Program-made: the position numbers and the translations under genes
Notes under the pieces: model-generated
What the model saw: the letters and a program-made list of their open reading frames with translations, nothing else
Database searches by the model: none
Told to the model about the DNA's origin: nothing
DNA from: Verrucomicrobiota bacterium
Lineage (GTDB): Bacteria > Verrucomicrobiota > Verrucomicrobiia > Opitutales > Opitutaceae
DNA: 64,000 bases
Assembly (NCBI GenBank): GCA_016871755.1
Contig: VHCJ01000003.1
Span: 158,053 to 222,052, forward strand
Direction of reading: 5' to 3'
Shown: in pieces, positions 40,182 through 48,333 of the stretch
How positions within the stretch are numbered: position 1 is the stretch's first letter
How the letters are laid out: every line of letters starts with the position of its first letter

Positions 40182-41015
40182 TCAGCCGACCGGATTGACC
40201 AGCGTGCCGATGGGTTCGATCGTGATGCGGATCTCGTCGCCGCCCTGCAGCGTGAAGGCGTCCGGCGGGACGATGCCGGTGCCGGTCATGAGGTAACAGC
40301 CGTGGGGAAAGACATTGTCGCGGAAGAGGTACTCCGCGAGTTCGTCGAAGCGGCGCTTGATCTGGCTGATCGCGGTGCGCCCGGTGAACGCGGTCGCGCC
40401 GCCGCGGCGGATCTCGAGTGCGATCTCGGTCGTCGAGGGCAGCGGCGTGTCGCGGACGAGGAGCCGCGGCCCGAGGGCGGCGGACCGGTCGTAGACCTTG
40501 GCCTGCGGGAGGTAGAGGGGATTCTCGCCCTCGATGTCGCGCGAACTCATGTCGTTGCCGATCGTGTAGCCGAAGATCGCCCTGCGGTGATTCAGCGCGA
40601 GGGTCAACTCCGGCTCCGGCACATTCCAGCGCGAATCGCGGCGAATGCGGACCGGCGTACCGGGCGCCGCGACTCGCGAGGGCGTGGCCTTGAAGAAGAG
40701 CTCCGGGCGCGGCGCGTGGTAGACCTTGTCGTAGAACGACCCGCCGCCGGCGTCCTTTGATTCCTCCATGCGGGCGGTGCGGCTGCGCAGGTAGGTCACG
40801 CCTGCCGCCCAGATTTCCTGCTGGCCGACCGGGGCGAGCGGGGCGGCGGAGCGGGGCGCGATGTCCCGCGAACGCGCGAAGACCTCCGCGACCTGCGTCA
40901 CCGGCGCGTCGGACGCGAAGAGATGATCGAGGGTCCAGTCAGCGGAAGCGAGACGGGCGGAGCCGCCTTGCTCGATCACGAGGCCATCGGGGTGTCGGGA
41001 GACGAGAAATTCCAT
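40182..41015 (-). CDS. Fumarylacetoacetate-hydrolase-family sugar-acid dehydratase
   Basis: A 277-residue FAH-fold protein, likely the 2-keto-3-deoxy-pentonate dehydratase that makes 2-oxoglutarate semialdehyde. GYTIGNDMSSRDIEGENPLY near 165 and PEPELTLALNHR near 145 hold the metal-binding acidic residues of the family, and GTGIVPPDAFTLQGGDEIRI is the C-terminal signature. The start at 41015 gives the usual N terminus. The gene sits directly upstream of the semialdehyde dehydrogenase that would use its product. A more distant isomerase function cannot be excluded on sequence alone. Confidence 0.85.
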   Translation of the reverse strand: MEFLVSRHPDGLVIEQGGSARLASADWTLDHLFASDAPVTQVAEVFARSRDIAPRSAAPLAPVGQQEIWAAGVTYLRSRTARMEESKDAGGGSFYDKVYHAPRPELFFKATPSRVAAPGTPVRIRRDSRWNVPEPELTLALNHRRAIFGYTIGNDMSSRDIEGENPLYLPQAKVYDRSAALGPRLLVRDTPLPSTTEIALEIRRGGATAFTGRTAISQIKRRFDELAEYLFRDNVFPHGCYLMTGTGIVPPDAFTLQGGDEIRITIEPIGTLVNPVG

Positions 41016-41089
41016 GGCAAGGGGAGGGAGGGGACGTCTCCGTTTATGGCCGCGGGGGACGGTCGAAGCAAGCTCTGGGCGCGGTGACG

Positions 41090-41154
41090 CCGCCGCGCGG
41101 CGGACCGATGCGGTCGGCCTGGTGGGCGGGTCCAAGTCCTGCCGGCGCCGGCAG
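41090..41154. repeat. Two GC-rich palindromes after the VanX-like gene
   Basis: CCGCCGCGCGGCGG (41090-41103, 14 bp) and CTGCCGGCGCCGGCAG (41139-41154, 16 bp) are perfect palindromes in the 147-base spacer before the FAH-family gene. They may fold in RNA and set expression between the two genes, but no T run follows and chance is a real alternative in GC-rich DNA. Confidence 0.3.
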
Positions 41155-41162
41155 CCGATGGG

Positions 41163-42086
41163 CTACTTCGGCAGCCGCTGCAGGGCCCGCTCGATCTCCG
41201 CGCCCAGATCGGCGGCGGAGTTGAGCGGTTCGTCCGGATCCGCGATCGGGGAAATGCGATTGCCGGCCGGATCCCAGTCGACCGCGGCGTAGCGCGCGGG
41301 CGCGCGCGAACCGCGCAGGACGGCCTCGTAGACGTCGCCGGCGTTGTAGTGCCAGAACTCATACGGGTACTCGAAGAATCCGTGCTCCCGCATCAGCGCC
41401 GTGATCTCGCGGCGGTTCCGGCGCGCCTCGGGTGGCACGAAGGGCGAATCCATCGGGGTGAGCTCCGACATTTCCAGGTAGGGCGCGCCGCGGTCGACTT
41501 CGCGGCCGTCGTCGGCGCGGAAGACGGAGAGGTCGATCGCGCTGGCTGACGTGTGAGTCCCCACCTTGGGCCGAAGGGCGACCAGAGCCATGCTGCGGCG
41601 CAGGACGAACTCGGGCGTCGGCCGCCCGCCGCCGAGTTCCCAGCGGAGGGTGCGGAGGATCGCGTCGAAGACCGCCGGGTGCCGGGCGAGGTGCCGCTGC
41701 ATCTCGCGCGTGCGGTAGCCGTCCTCGACGTGCAGGATCCAGCCGCGGCGGTTCATGGCGGCGGCGGCGGCGAGGAAACCGGGAACGAGGCCGGCGCGGA
41801 GCCGGTGGACGCGGGGCAGCCCGAGGACGTGGGGGCGGTGGGAGAAGGTGACCCGCACCCCGGCATCCCGGGCCGCTTCCGGCAGGTCGACCATCGGTTC
41901 ACCGCACTCGGCGACCGGCTGCAGCGCGGCGCGGAGCATGAAGTCCCGGGCGGCCTCGAGTTGCTCGGTCCAGTAGGCGCGGCGGGCGGTGGCGTCAGAC
42001 ACGGTGGGGGGCGGCTTTACGAAGGCGGTGGCGGGCAAGCGACCCGCGGAGGCGTCCGGCCGGCGCCGTCGGCGGCGCCGAGCCAC
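41163..42086 (-). CDS. M15 family zinc peptidase, VanX/DdpX-like D-Ala-D-Ala dipeptidase
   Basis: A zinc peptidase of 307 residues with the M15 ligand motif GTHTSASAIDLSVF (near 179) and the catalytic/zinc segment EFWHYN (near 245), both typical of D-alanyl-D-alanine dipeptidases. No signal peptide is seen, so it is probably cytoplasmic and acts on recycled or regulatory dipeptides. Two GTG starts are possible (42086 and 42002); the first 28 residues are Arg/Pro-rich and may not be translated, in which case the protein is 279 residues. It lies between an SDR gene and the FAH-family gene in a sugar-acid operon, an unexpected position for a cell-wall enzyme. Confidence 0.8.
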   Translation of the reverse strand: MARRRRRRRPDASAGRLPATAFVKPPPTVSDATARRAYWTEQLEAARDFMLRAALQPVAECGEPMVDLPEAARDAGVRVTFSHRPHVLGLPRVHRLRAGLVPGFLAAAAAMNRRGWILHVEDGYRTREMQRHLARHPAVFDAILRTLRWELGGGRPTPEFVLRRSMALVALRPKVGTHTSASAIDLSVFRADDGREVDRGAPYLEMSELTPMDSPFVPPEARRNRREITALMREHGFFEYPYEFWHYNAGDVYEAVLRGSRAPARYAAVDWDPAGNRISPIADPDEPLNSAADLGAEIERALQRLPK

Positions 42087-42098
42087 GGGCCGTTTGGG

Positions 42099-42833
42099 TC
42101 AGCGGGGACGGATGACGAGGTCCTCGAGGACGGCGCGGGGCGGGAGCGAGAGGGCGAGGAGGACGCAGGCGGCCACGTCTTCCGGCTGGAGCATGGCCGC
42201 GCGAGCCTCGTGGGGCGGGGGCTGCGGCCGGCGGTCGAGCAGAGCCGTGTTCACGTCCCCGGGGTAGATCGAGCAGGCGCGGATGCCGCGGTGGCGCTCC
42301 TCGGCGTTGATCGACTGCGTCAGGCCGGCGAGGCCGAACTTGGAGACGACGTAGGCGGCCCCGGCCTTCGCGCTGGCGCGCAGGCCGGCTTCAGAGTTGA
42401 TGTTCACGATGGTGCCGCCGCCCCGCGCCCGCATGCCGGGCAGGAAAGCCTGCACGGCGGCATAGGCACCGTGGAGGTTGGTCGCGACGATGTCCTCGAA
42501 GTCCTGGCGGGAGACGACCTCGAGGGAGCGCTGCGGCACGTTCGTGCCGGCGGCGTTCACCAGGGCCTCGACCGGGCCGAGGGCGGACACGATCTCGCGG
42601 CCGACCGCCTCGACGGCGTCGGCGTCGGCGAGGTCGCAGGGAAACGCCCGCAGCGCCGCGGCGTGCGGCCCGGCGAGGGCCTGGGTTTCCGCCAGCGCCT
42701 CGGGTCGGCGTCCGAGCAAGGCGACGGTCCAACCCTCGCGGGCCAGTTGCAGGGCGACGGCGCGGCCGATGCCGGAGCCAGCACCGGTGATGGCGGCGAC
42801 GCGCAGGGAGGGAGCGGAAGCAGCGGGGGTCAT
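42099..42833 (-). CDS. Short-chain dehydrogenase/reductase
   Basis: A classical SDR of 244 residues: TGAGSGIG cofactor motif at 16-23, NAAG near 91, a serine in IVNINSEAG near 148 and the catalytic YVVSK near 161. It ends 12 bases before the VanX-like gene. In this operon it is a candidate pentose or aldose 1-dehydrogenase that would supply the aldonate used by the YjhG-type dehydratase, or a gluconate-type oxidoreductase; the sequence alone does not decide. Confidence 0.82.
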   Translation of the reverse strand: MTPAASAPSLRVAAITGAGSGIGRAVALQLAREGWTVALLGRRPEALAETQALAGPHAAALRAFPCDLADADAVEAVGREIVSALGPVEALVNAAGTNVPQRSLEVVSRQDFEDIVATNLHGAYAAVQAFLPGMRARGGGTIVNINSEAGLRASAKAGAAYVVSKFGLAGLTQSINAEERHRGIRACSIYPGDVNTALLDRRPQPPPHEARAAMLQPEDVAACVLLALSLPPRAVLEDLVIRPR

Positions 42834-42954
42834 GCGGACGGCAGCTTGCGGCCGCGGCCCCCGCTGAGCAAGGTCCGGGTGATGGGCGCTTCCCCGGTCC
42901 GGGATCCCGGGGCGTCGGGATCGCGGGTGGCGGGACGGCTCCGGTCCGGCATGA

Positions 42955-44033
42955 TCACCTCCGGCGCAGCGCGGCCGGAGCGGCGGCCGGAGCCGTGTTC
43001 GCGGCATCGACGGGCGGGCTTCGCAGGGTCCGGCCCTGATGCCACGTGAACGACTCGACGAGCGTGGTGGTGGGCACGCGCGGGGTGCCGCGCTCGTTCG
43101 TTTCGATCATGCGCATGAGGATCGACGCGGCCATGCTGCCGATCCGGCGGGAATCGATGAGCAGCCCCGAGAGCGAACGCTGGGGGTGTTCCTTGTAGAA
43201 GAAGGCGATACCGACATCCCGCGGCACGGTCAGCCGGAGTTGCCGGACCTCGTCCGGCAGTTCGTCCTCCTCGGTGAGGATGACGTCGGGTTTCTCGCGC
43301 TGCAGCCAGGCCTTGAACAGGTCGGCGTCCCAACGGTCCTCCGGCAGGATGAGGGGCGGAACGTCGCTCCAGTCCGGGTACAGGCGTCGGCGCACGAGGA
43401 AGACGCCGAGCCGGCTGTGGTGGGTGCGGACGTCCTGGGATTCGCGGAGGACGAGGCCGGGGCGGCGGTAGCCGCGGCGCGCGACCTCCTCGAGGACCCG
43501 CTCCATGGCGAAGGCGTGATCGTCCACCACGCGGTGGTGCTTCGGGTTGGCGAGCGAGTAGTCGAGGCTGACGCTGGCGAAGCGTTCCCACTGGAGCGCC
43601 ATCGACGGACTGTTGACCGGCATGGGGGGGCGAGGATCAGCCCTTGCACGTTCTGGGTCCAAAGGATCTGGCTCAGCCGCCGCTGGTCCACCGCCGGGTC
43701 GCCGAGCCAGAAGGCTTCGCAGAGGTAGCCGCGTTCGGTGACCGCGGTCCTGGCTCCGGCGAACGCGCCGGAGGCGTAGTTGCTCGGCCAGCGACCCTTC
43801 ACGGGAAACGGGGTGAGGAAGGCGATCTTGGCGCGGAGCGCGGCGGCGGGGCGCCGGCGGCGTTGCGCCATCAGGGCGGAGACGAGGGGATCGGGTCGGT
43901 AACCGAGGCGGCGGGCGGTTGCCCGTACGCTCCGCACGGTTGTCTCCGGAATCGACGGATGGTTCCGCAGGGCCAGCGACACCGCGGTCTGGGAGAGTCC
44001 GAGTTCCCGGGCGATGTCCTGCTGGTTGACCAT
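42955..44033 (-). pseudogene. LacI-family transcription regulator, interrupted by a one-base frameshift
   Basis: The N-terminal part (from ATG at 44033) has a clear LacI helix-turn-helix, MVNQQDIARELGLSQTAVSLALRNH, then a hinge and the start of the periplasmic-binding-like domain up to LILAPP. There the frame breaks in a run of seven C (43630-43624 on the minus strand). The rest of the sensor domain continues in the next frame, MPVNSPSMALQWERFASVSL to VPTTTLVESFTWHQGR, until the stop at 42955. One extra C would restore an uninterrupted protein of about 359 residues, the normal length. An ATG directly follows the run, so the second part could also be translated separately. The gene faces the sugar-acid operon and would be its regulator. 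Sequencing error, mutation and slippage are all possible. Confidence 0.85.
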
Positions 44034-44188
44034 GGTCTGGGTGAGGAGTGGCGGCGGGGTGGAGCGACCGTAGGGCAACAGTGGGCGCGAAAGCCGGGGT
44101 GCGGCAAGTCGGCGGTGGCGCGGGTCCGGCGCGCGTGACCTACCCGTAGCGGTTGGGGCGCCGGAGGCAGCGCCGCTGCAACAACGGC

Positions 44189-44608
44189 TCAGCCGTTGCC
44201 GAGCTTGGTGTCGAGGGAGTGCCTTCCCGCACCGCTGAAGACGAGGGAGGCGAAACCGACCATGTACAGGAAGGCCATCTCGCCGCTGTTCTGGCCGCTG
44301 AGCGCGCCGCCGTGGATGAGGAAGAACGCGACCGCCATGGTGATCGCGGTCCCGAGGGCGGCGAAGCGGGTGAAGAGCCCGAGGATGACCAAGGCCGGGA
44401 ACACGAGCTCGCCGACGATGGCGAGGACGAGGCTGGTCGACGAGCCGAGGCCGAACACGCTCGGGAACTGGCCGCTCATCTGCGCAAAACCCGTGAGCTT
44501 GCCCAGACCGTGGAGCCAGAGCATGCCGAGACCGAGGGAGAGGCGGAGAACGAGCAGGGCGAGGTCGGTGCAGCGGGGCACAAAAGCGAGGGTCAGGAGC
44601 TTCTTCAT
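44189..44608 (-). CDS. DoxX-family membrane protein
   Basis: A 139-residue inner-membrane protein with four hydrophobic helices. LALLVLRLSLGLGMLWLHGLGKL and ELVFPALVILGLFTRFAAL are typical of the DoxX family, and GEMAFLYMVGFASLVFSGAG closes the fold. Members are linked to redox or thiol metabolism, but no activity is defined. The ATG at 44608 gives the family start; a longer upstream frame lies over aroB on the other strand. The gene diverges from aroB by 117 bases. Confidence 0.87.
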   Translation of the reverse strand: MKKLLTLAFVPRCTDLALLVLRLSLGLGMLWLHGLGKLTGFAQMSGQFPSVFGLGSSTSLVLAIVGELVFPALVILGLFTRFAALGTAITMAVAFFLIHGGALSGQNSGEMAFLYMVGFASLVFSGAGRHSLDTKLGNG

Positions 44609-44725
44609 GGTGCCAGAGAGTACGGGAGGCCCCTTCCTGGCAAGCTCCGGCCGGTGTTTCGGGCGGCGCGGGGCGGTGTCGGCGATTGACCCCGGGGCTC
44701 CCCCGGTGCTTGGCTTTTCGCTCCC

Positions 44726-45814
44726 GTGGACCCTCTCATCGTTTCCCTCGGACCCCGCAGCTATCCGATTTGCTTCGGGCAGTCGTTGCGCACCGCCGTG
44801 CGGAGCGACGTGGACGTTGCCCTCCGGGAAGGCCGGAAGGTGGCGGTGGTCACGGATCGCCGGGTCGAGGAGTGCCAGGCGGACCTGCTGCGTGCGATGC
44901 TGGGGGATGCGCCCCGGGTGGCCTTGGAGCCCGGCGAGGCGACCAAGTCGTTGGACTCGCTGGGGCGGGTCCTCGATTTCATGGCCGAGCACCGTCTGGA
45001 CCGCGGCTCCATCCTCGTGGCGGTCGGCGGAGGCGTGATCGGCGACCTGGCGGGCTTCGCGGCGGCGGTTTACCTGCGCGGAATCGCCTTCTGGCAGGTG
45101 CCGACGACCCTGCTGGCGATGGTGGACAGCTCGGTCGGCGGCAAGACGGGGATCAATCTCCGGGCCGGCAAGAACTTGGTGGGATCGTTTCATCAACCCT
45201 CCCGGGTGATGATTGGGACCGAGGTGCTCGAGACGCTGCCGCCGCGCGAGTTCGCGGCCGGCATGGCGGAGGTCATCAAATGCGGTCTGCTCGGGGATGC
45301 GGCGCTGTTCGAGGACCTCGAGCGCTCGCCGGTGTCGGTGCGGAGTACGGGTCTGGCCGCGATCATCCGGCGTTGCTGCGCGGCGAAGGCGCGCATCGTG
45401 GAGGCCGACGAGTTTGAGCGGGCGAAGGATGGCGGCCGCGCGCTCCTGAATTTGGGGCATACGTTCGGTCACGCGATCGAGCAGGTGACCGCCTATCGCC
45501 GCTACCTCCACGGCGAGGCGGTCGCGATCGGCCTCGTGGCGGCGGCCCGCCTCTCGACCGATCTCGGGCTGATCACGCCGGACGAAGCCGGGCGGATCCG
45601 CGCGGTGGTCGCGGCCCATGGTCTGCCGGTCGCGCTGGCCGAGCCGCTTCCCTGGTCGGAGTTGCTGGCGGCGATGTCGCGCGACAAGAAGGTGCGCGCC
45701 GGGAGACTCCGCTTCGTCGTCCTTGAGGCGATCGGTCGCGCGGTGACGCGCGACGACCTTGATCCTGCCTTGGTCGCAGCGGCCTTTGCCAGCGTGGGGG
45801 CGGCCCTCGGCTAG
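44726..45814 (+). CDS. aroB: 3-dehydroquinate synthase
   Basis: Second step of the shikimate pathway, 362 residues. The NAD-binding motif GGGVIGDLAGFAAAVYLRGI is near 101, PTTLLAMVDSSVGGKTGIN near 130, and the zinc ligands lie in AEVIKCG near 185, LNLGHTFGHAIE near 245 and YLHGEAVAIG near 262. Translation starts at a GTG; no later ATG leaves the N-terminal beta strand intact. It stands apart from other aro genes. Confidence 0.95.
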   Translation: MDPLIVSLGPRSYPICFGQSLRTAVRSDVDVALREGRKVAVVTDRRVEECQADLLRAMLGDAPRVALEPGEATKSLDSLGRVLDFMAEHRLDRGSILVAVGGGVIGDLAGFAAAVYLRGIAFWQVPTTLLAMVDSSVGGKTGINLRAGKNLVGSFHQPSRVMIGTEVLETLPPREFAAGMAEVIKCGLLGDAALFEDLERSPVSVRSTGLAAIIRRCCAAKARIVEADEFERAKDGGRALLNLGHTFGHAIEQVTAYRRYLHGEAVAIGLVAAARLSTDLGLITPDEAGRIRAVVAAHGLPVALAEPLPWSELLAAMSRDKKVRAGRLRFVVLEAIGRAVTRDDLDPALVAAAFASVGAALG

Positions 45815-45910
45815 CCGCGCGTCCGGCCGCGGCGGTGCCGGGGAGGGGATCGACAGACCGCAAATCCTTGTTCATCGTTTCTCTAGCTTCCCCACCCGTC
45901 GCCTCCTCCC

Positions 45911-46516
45911 ATGTCCGCCATCGATGAAGGCTTGGTCCGCGAATACTTCGAGCAAAACGGCTTCCTCGTCCGTCAGCTCCGGAAGTACCAAGTCATGTCC
46001 CGGAAGAAGACCGACGACGAGGAGATCGACTTGCTCGTGTACAACCCGCGGTGGCAGCGCGGTGAGCGCAAGCCGGACTTTTTTCTCTTCGTCAACGAAC
46101 TGCCCTACCTGCGGCGGGCGGTGATTGCGATCAAGCCGTGGCATACGGACGTCTTCTCGCCCGCGACGCTGAAGAGTTCGCCGGAGATCTTTCGGTTCCT
46201 GGAGTCGACGGTGCTGGAGCACGCCGCGAAGTGGTTCCCGGCGGAGGATCGGGAAGGGGAGGACGAGGACTTCACCAAGGTGCTGGTCATTCCCGGCCTG
46301 CCGACCGTGGAGCCGTTCCGCTCGCAGAGCGTTGCGCTGCTCAAGGAACGAGGCGTGGATGCGATCATTTCGTTCCGCGCGGTGCTGCAGGACCTGATTC
46401 AGAAGGTGGAGGCGAACCGCAATTACCGGAAGAGCGACACGCTGCAGGTGATCCGCATCCTGAAGAACTACGATCTGCTCAAGGATGCCCAGATGGACCT
46501 TGAACCCCGGCGCTGA
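45911..46516 (+). CDS. Conserved hypothetical protein, possible nuclease-like fold
   Basis: A 201-residue soluble protein I cannot place in a named family. It starts SAIDEGLVREYFEQNGFLVRQLRKYQV and has a DEEIDLLVYNPRW acidic strand near 35 followed by AVIAIKPWHTD near 69. That order (acidic residue in one strand, Ile-Lys in the next) resembles a degenerate PD-(D/E)XK nuclease core, but the glutamate of the ExK motif reads Ala. The second half has VLVIPGLPTVEPFRSQSVALLKERG and a helical tail. It precedes lpxA by 21 bases on the same strand and may be co-transcribed with it. Confidence 0.65.
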   Translation: MSAIDEGLVREYFEQNGFLVRQLRKYQVMSRKKTDDEEIDLLVYNPRWQRGERKPDFFLFVNELPYLRRAVIAIKPWHTDVFSPATLKSSPEIFRFLESTVLEHAAKWFPAEDREGEDEDFTKVLVIPGLPTVEPFRSQSVALLKERGVDAIISFRAVLQDLIQKVEANRNYRKSDTLQVIRILKNYDLLKDAQMDLEPRR

Positions 46517-46537
46517 TCCGGCCGACCCTGCGCGCTC

Positions 46538-47299
46538 ATGGCAACCGATGTGCATGCGACGGCGATCGTGGAGAGCGGCGCGACTCTGGGAGACGACGTC
46601 ATCCTCCGGGCGGGCGCGATCATCCGGGGAGGAACCGTGCTCGGGGCGCGCGTCGTGGTGCATTCGTATGCGGTGATCGGCGGCGAGCCGCAGGACCTGC
46701 GGTTCGACCCCGCGACCGCGAGTGGGGTCGTGGTGGGCGAGGGGACCACGATCCGCGAGTTCGTCACGATCAACCGGGCGACGCGGGCCGGCACCTCGAC
46801 GACGGTCGGGGTGGGATGTTTCCTGATGGCGGGCGTGCATCTGGCGCACGACGTCCGGCTCGGCGAGGCGGTGATCCTCGCGAACAACGTACTCCTCGCC
46901 GGCCATGTGGCGGTGGGGGACCGGACCTTCATGGGCGGCGGCGCGGCGGTGCATCAGTTCTGCCGCATCGGCGAAGGCGCGATGGTCGCGGGCCTGGCGC
47001 GGATCACGGAGGATGTGGCTCCTTTCACGATGGTGGCGGAGCGCGACGAAGTGATTGGCCTGAACCTTGTGGGCCTCAAGCGGCGGGGCGTCTCGCGGGC
47101 GGCGATCGCGCAGTTGAAGGAGGCGTTCCGCCGGGTCTACTTCACCCCGGGGAACATCCGGGTGATCGCGGCGCAGGCGCTGGCGGATCTCGCCCAGCCC
47201 GAGCCGGAGACCCGGTGCTTCCTGGAGTTCTTTGCCGGCGGCAAGCGCGGCTTTGTCCGCCCGCGGCGCGGCGCGGCGGTGGAGCCTGCGTCCGAGTGA
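46538..47299 (+). CDS. lpxA: Acyl-ACP--UDP-N-acetylglucosamine O-acyltransferase
   Basis: First step of lipid A synthesis, 253 residues. The left-handed beta-helix hexapeptide repeats are visible from VHATAIVESGATLG onward, with the diagnostic LAHDVRLGEAVILANNVLLAGH and VHQFCRIGEGAMV segments carrying the catalytic histidine region. The C-terminal helical part begins near 190. Its presence shows a Gram-negative outer membrane. It is flanked by the conserved unknown and pdxA on the same strand. Confidence 0.94.
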   Translation: MATDVHATAIVESGATLGDDVILRAGAIIRGGTVLGARVVVHSYAVIGGEPQDLRFDPATASGVVVGEGTTIREFVTINRATRAGTSTTVGVGCFLMAGVHLAHDVRLGEAVILANNVLLAGHVAVGDRTFMGGGAAVHQFCRIGEGAMVAGLARITEDVAPFTMVAERDEVIGLNLVGLKRRGVSRAAIAQLKEAFRRVYFTPGNIRVIAAQALADLAQPEPETRCFLEFFAGGKRGFVRPRRGAAVEPASE

Positions 47300-47339
47300 G
47301 CCGGCGGCGCGGGACGATTCCGCGGCGCATCCTGTCACG

Positions 47340-48272
47340 ATGAAACCCCTTGCCTTCACCTGCGGCGATCCAGCCGGCATCGGGCCCGAGGTCGTGGCGG
47401 CGTGGCTGCGTGCGGCGGGTCCGGCTGCGGCCGCTGTAGCGGTGATCGGGTCGGCGTCATGGCTGGCGACCCTGCCCCTGCGGCCGGAACAGCGGATCGC
47501 GGTCGGCGAGCCCGGCTACGAAGCCGTGCCGGGGCGCCCGGATCCGGACGGTGCACGGCTGGCCTGGGCGGCGATGGAGCGCGCCGCGGCCGGCTGCGCG
47601 TCGGGCGAATTCTCGGGTGTCGTGACCGGACCCGTGGCGAAGGCGGAGTTGGCGCGGGTCGGTTTTCCCCACCCGGGGCAGACCGAGTTCTTCGCCTCGC
47701 GGTGGTCCGGGGAGCCGACGATGGCCTTCTGCGGCGGCCGCCTGCGGGTGGCGCTGCTGACGTGGCATATCCCGCTGCGGGAGGTCCCCATGCACCTCAC
47801 CCCGCCTGCCTTGGAACGGGCGGTGCGGGCGGCGGACGAACTGGCGCGATCGGACGGCGTGACCGCGCCGCGGATCGCGGTCTGCGGCCTCAATCCCCAT
47901 GCCGGCGAGGGCGGGTTGCTCGGTACGGAGGAGCGGGACCAGATCGATCCGGTTCTGGACCGCCTGCGGGCCCGGTTTCCCGGCCTGTCGCGGTGCGTCG
48001 CGGGCGACACGGCCTTTGGGCGGGCGCTGCGGGGCGAGTTCGACGTGGTGGTGGCCCTTTACCACGATCAAGGCCTCGCGCCGCTGAAGACCCTGGAATT
48101 TGACGAGGCGGTGAACGTGACCCTCGGCCTCGCGCACGTACGGACCAGTCCCGATCATGGCACGGCGTTCGGCATCGCCGGACAGGGAAAGGCCAGCCCC
48201 CGCAGCTTCGCGCAGGCGGTGGAGGTGGCGCGTCGCCTCGTGGCGTGGCGGTCCGGCGCGGCCCGCGCCTAG
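47340..48272 (+). CDS. pdxA: 4-hydroxythreonine-4-phosphate dehydrogenase
   Basis: Pyridoxal-phosphate synthesis enzyme of 310 residues. CGDPAGIGPEV at the N terminus, GHPGQTEF-like FPHPGQTEFFA near 105, CGLNPHAGEGGLLG near 185 and LYHDQGLAPLKTL near 240 carry the metal-binding histidines and aspartate. The ATG at 47340 places GDPAGIGPE correctly. It lies 40 bases after lpxA and 61 bases before the subtilase. Confidence 0.94.
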   Translation: MKPLAFTCGDPAGIGPEVVAAWLRAAGPAAAAVAVIGSASWLATLPLRPEQRIAVGEPGYEAVPGRPDPDGARLAWAAMERAAAGCASGEFSGVVTGPVAKAELARVGFPHPGQTEFFASRWSGEPTMAFCGGRLRVALLTWHIPLREVPMHLTPPALERAVRAADELARSDGVTAPRIAVCGLNPHAGEGGLLGTEERDQIDPVLDRLRARFPGLSRCVAGDTAFGRALRGEFDVVVALYHDQGLAPLKTLEFDEAVNVTLGLAHVRTSPDHGTAFGIAGQGKASPRSFAQAVEVARRLVAWRSGAARA

Positions 48273-48333
48273 CCTCCGAACGCCGCCAGCCGCAACTTTC
48301 TGCTCCCCGCCGGGTCATGTACCCCAATCTCCT

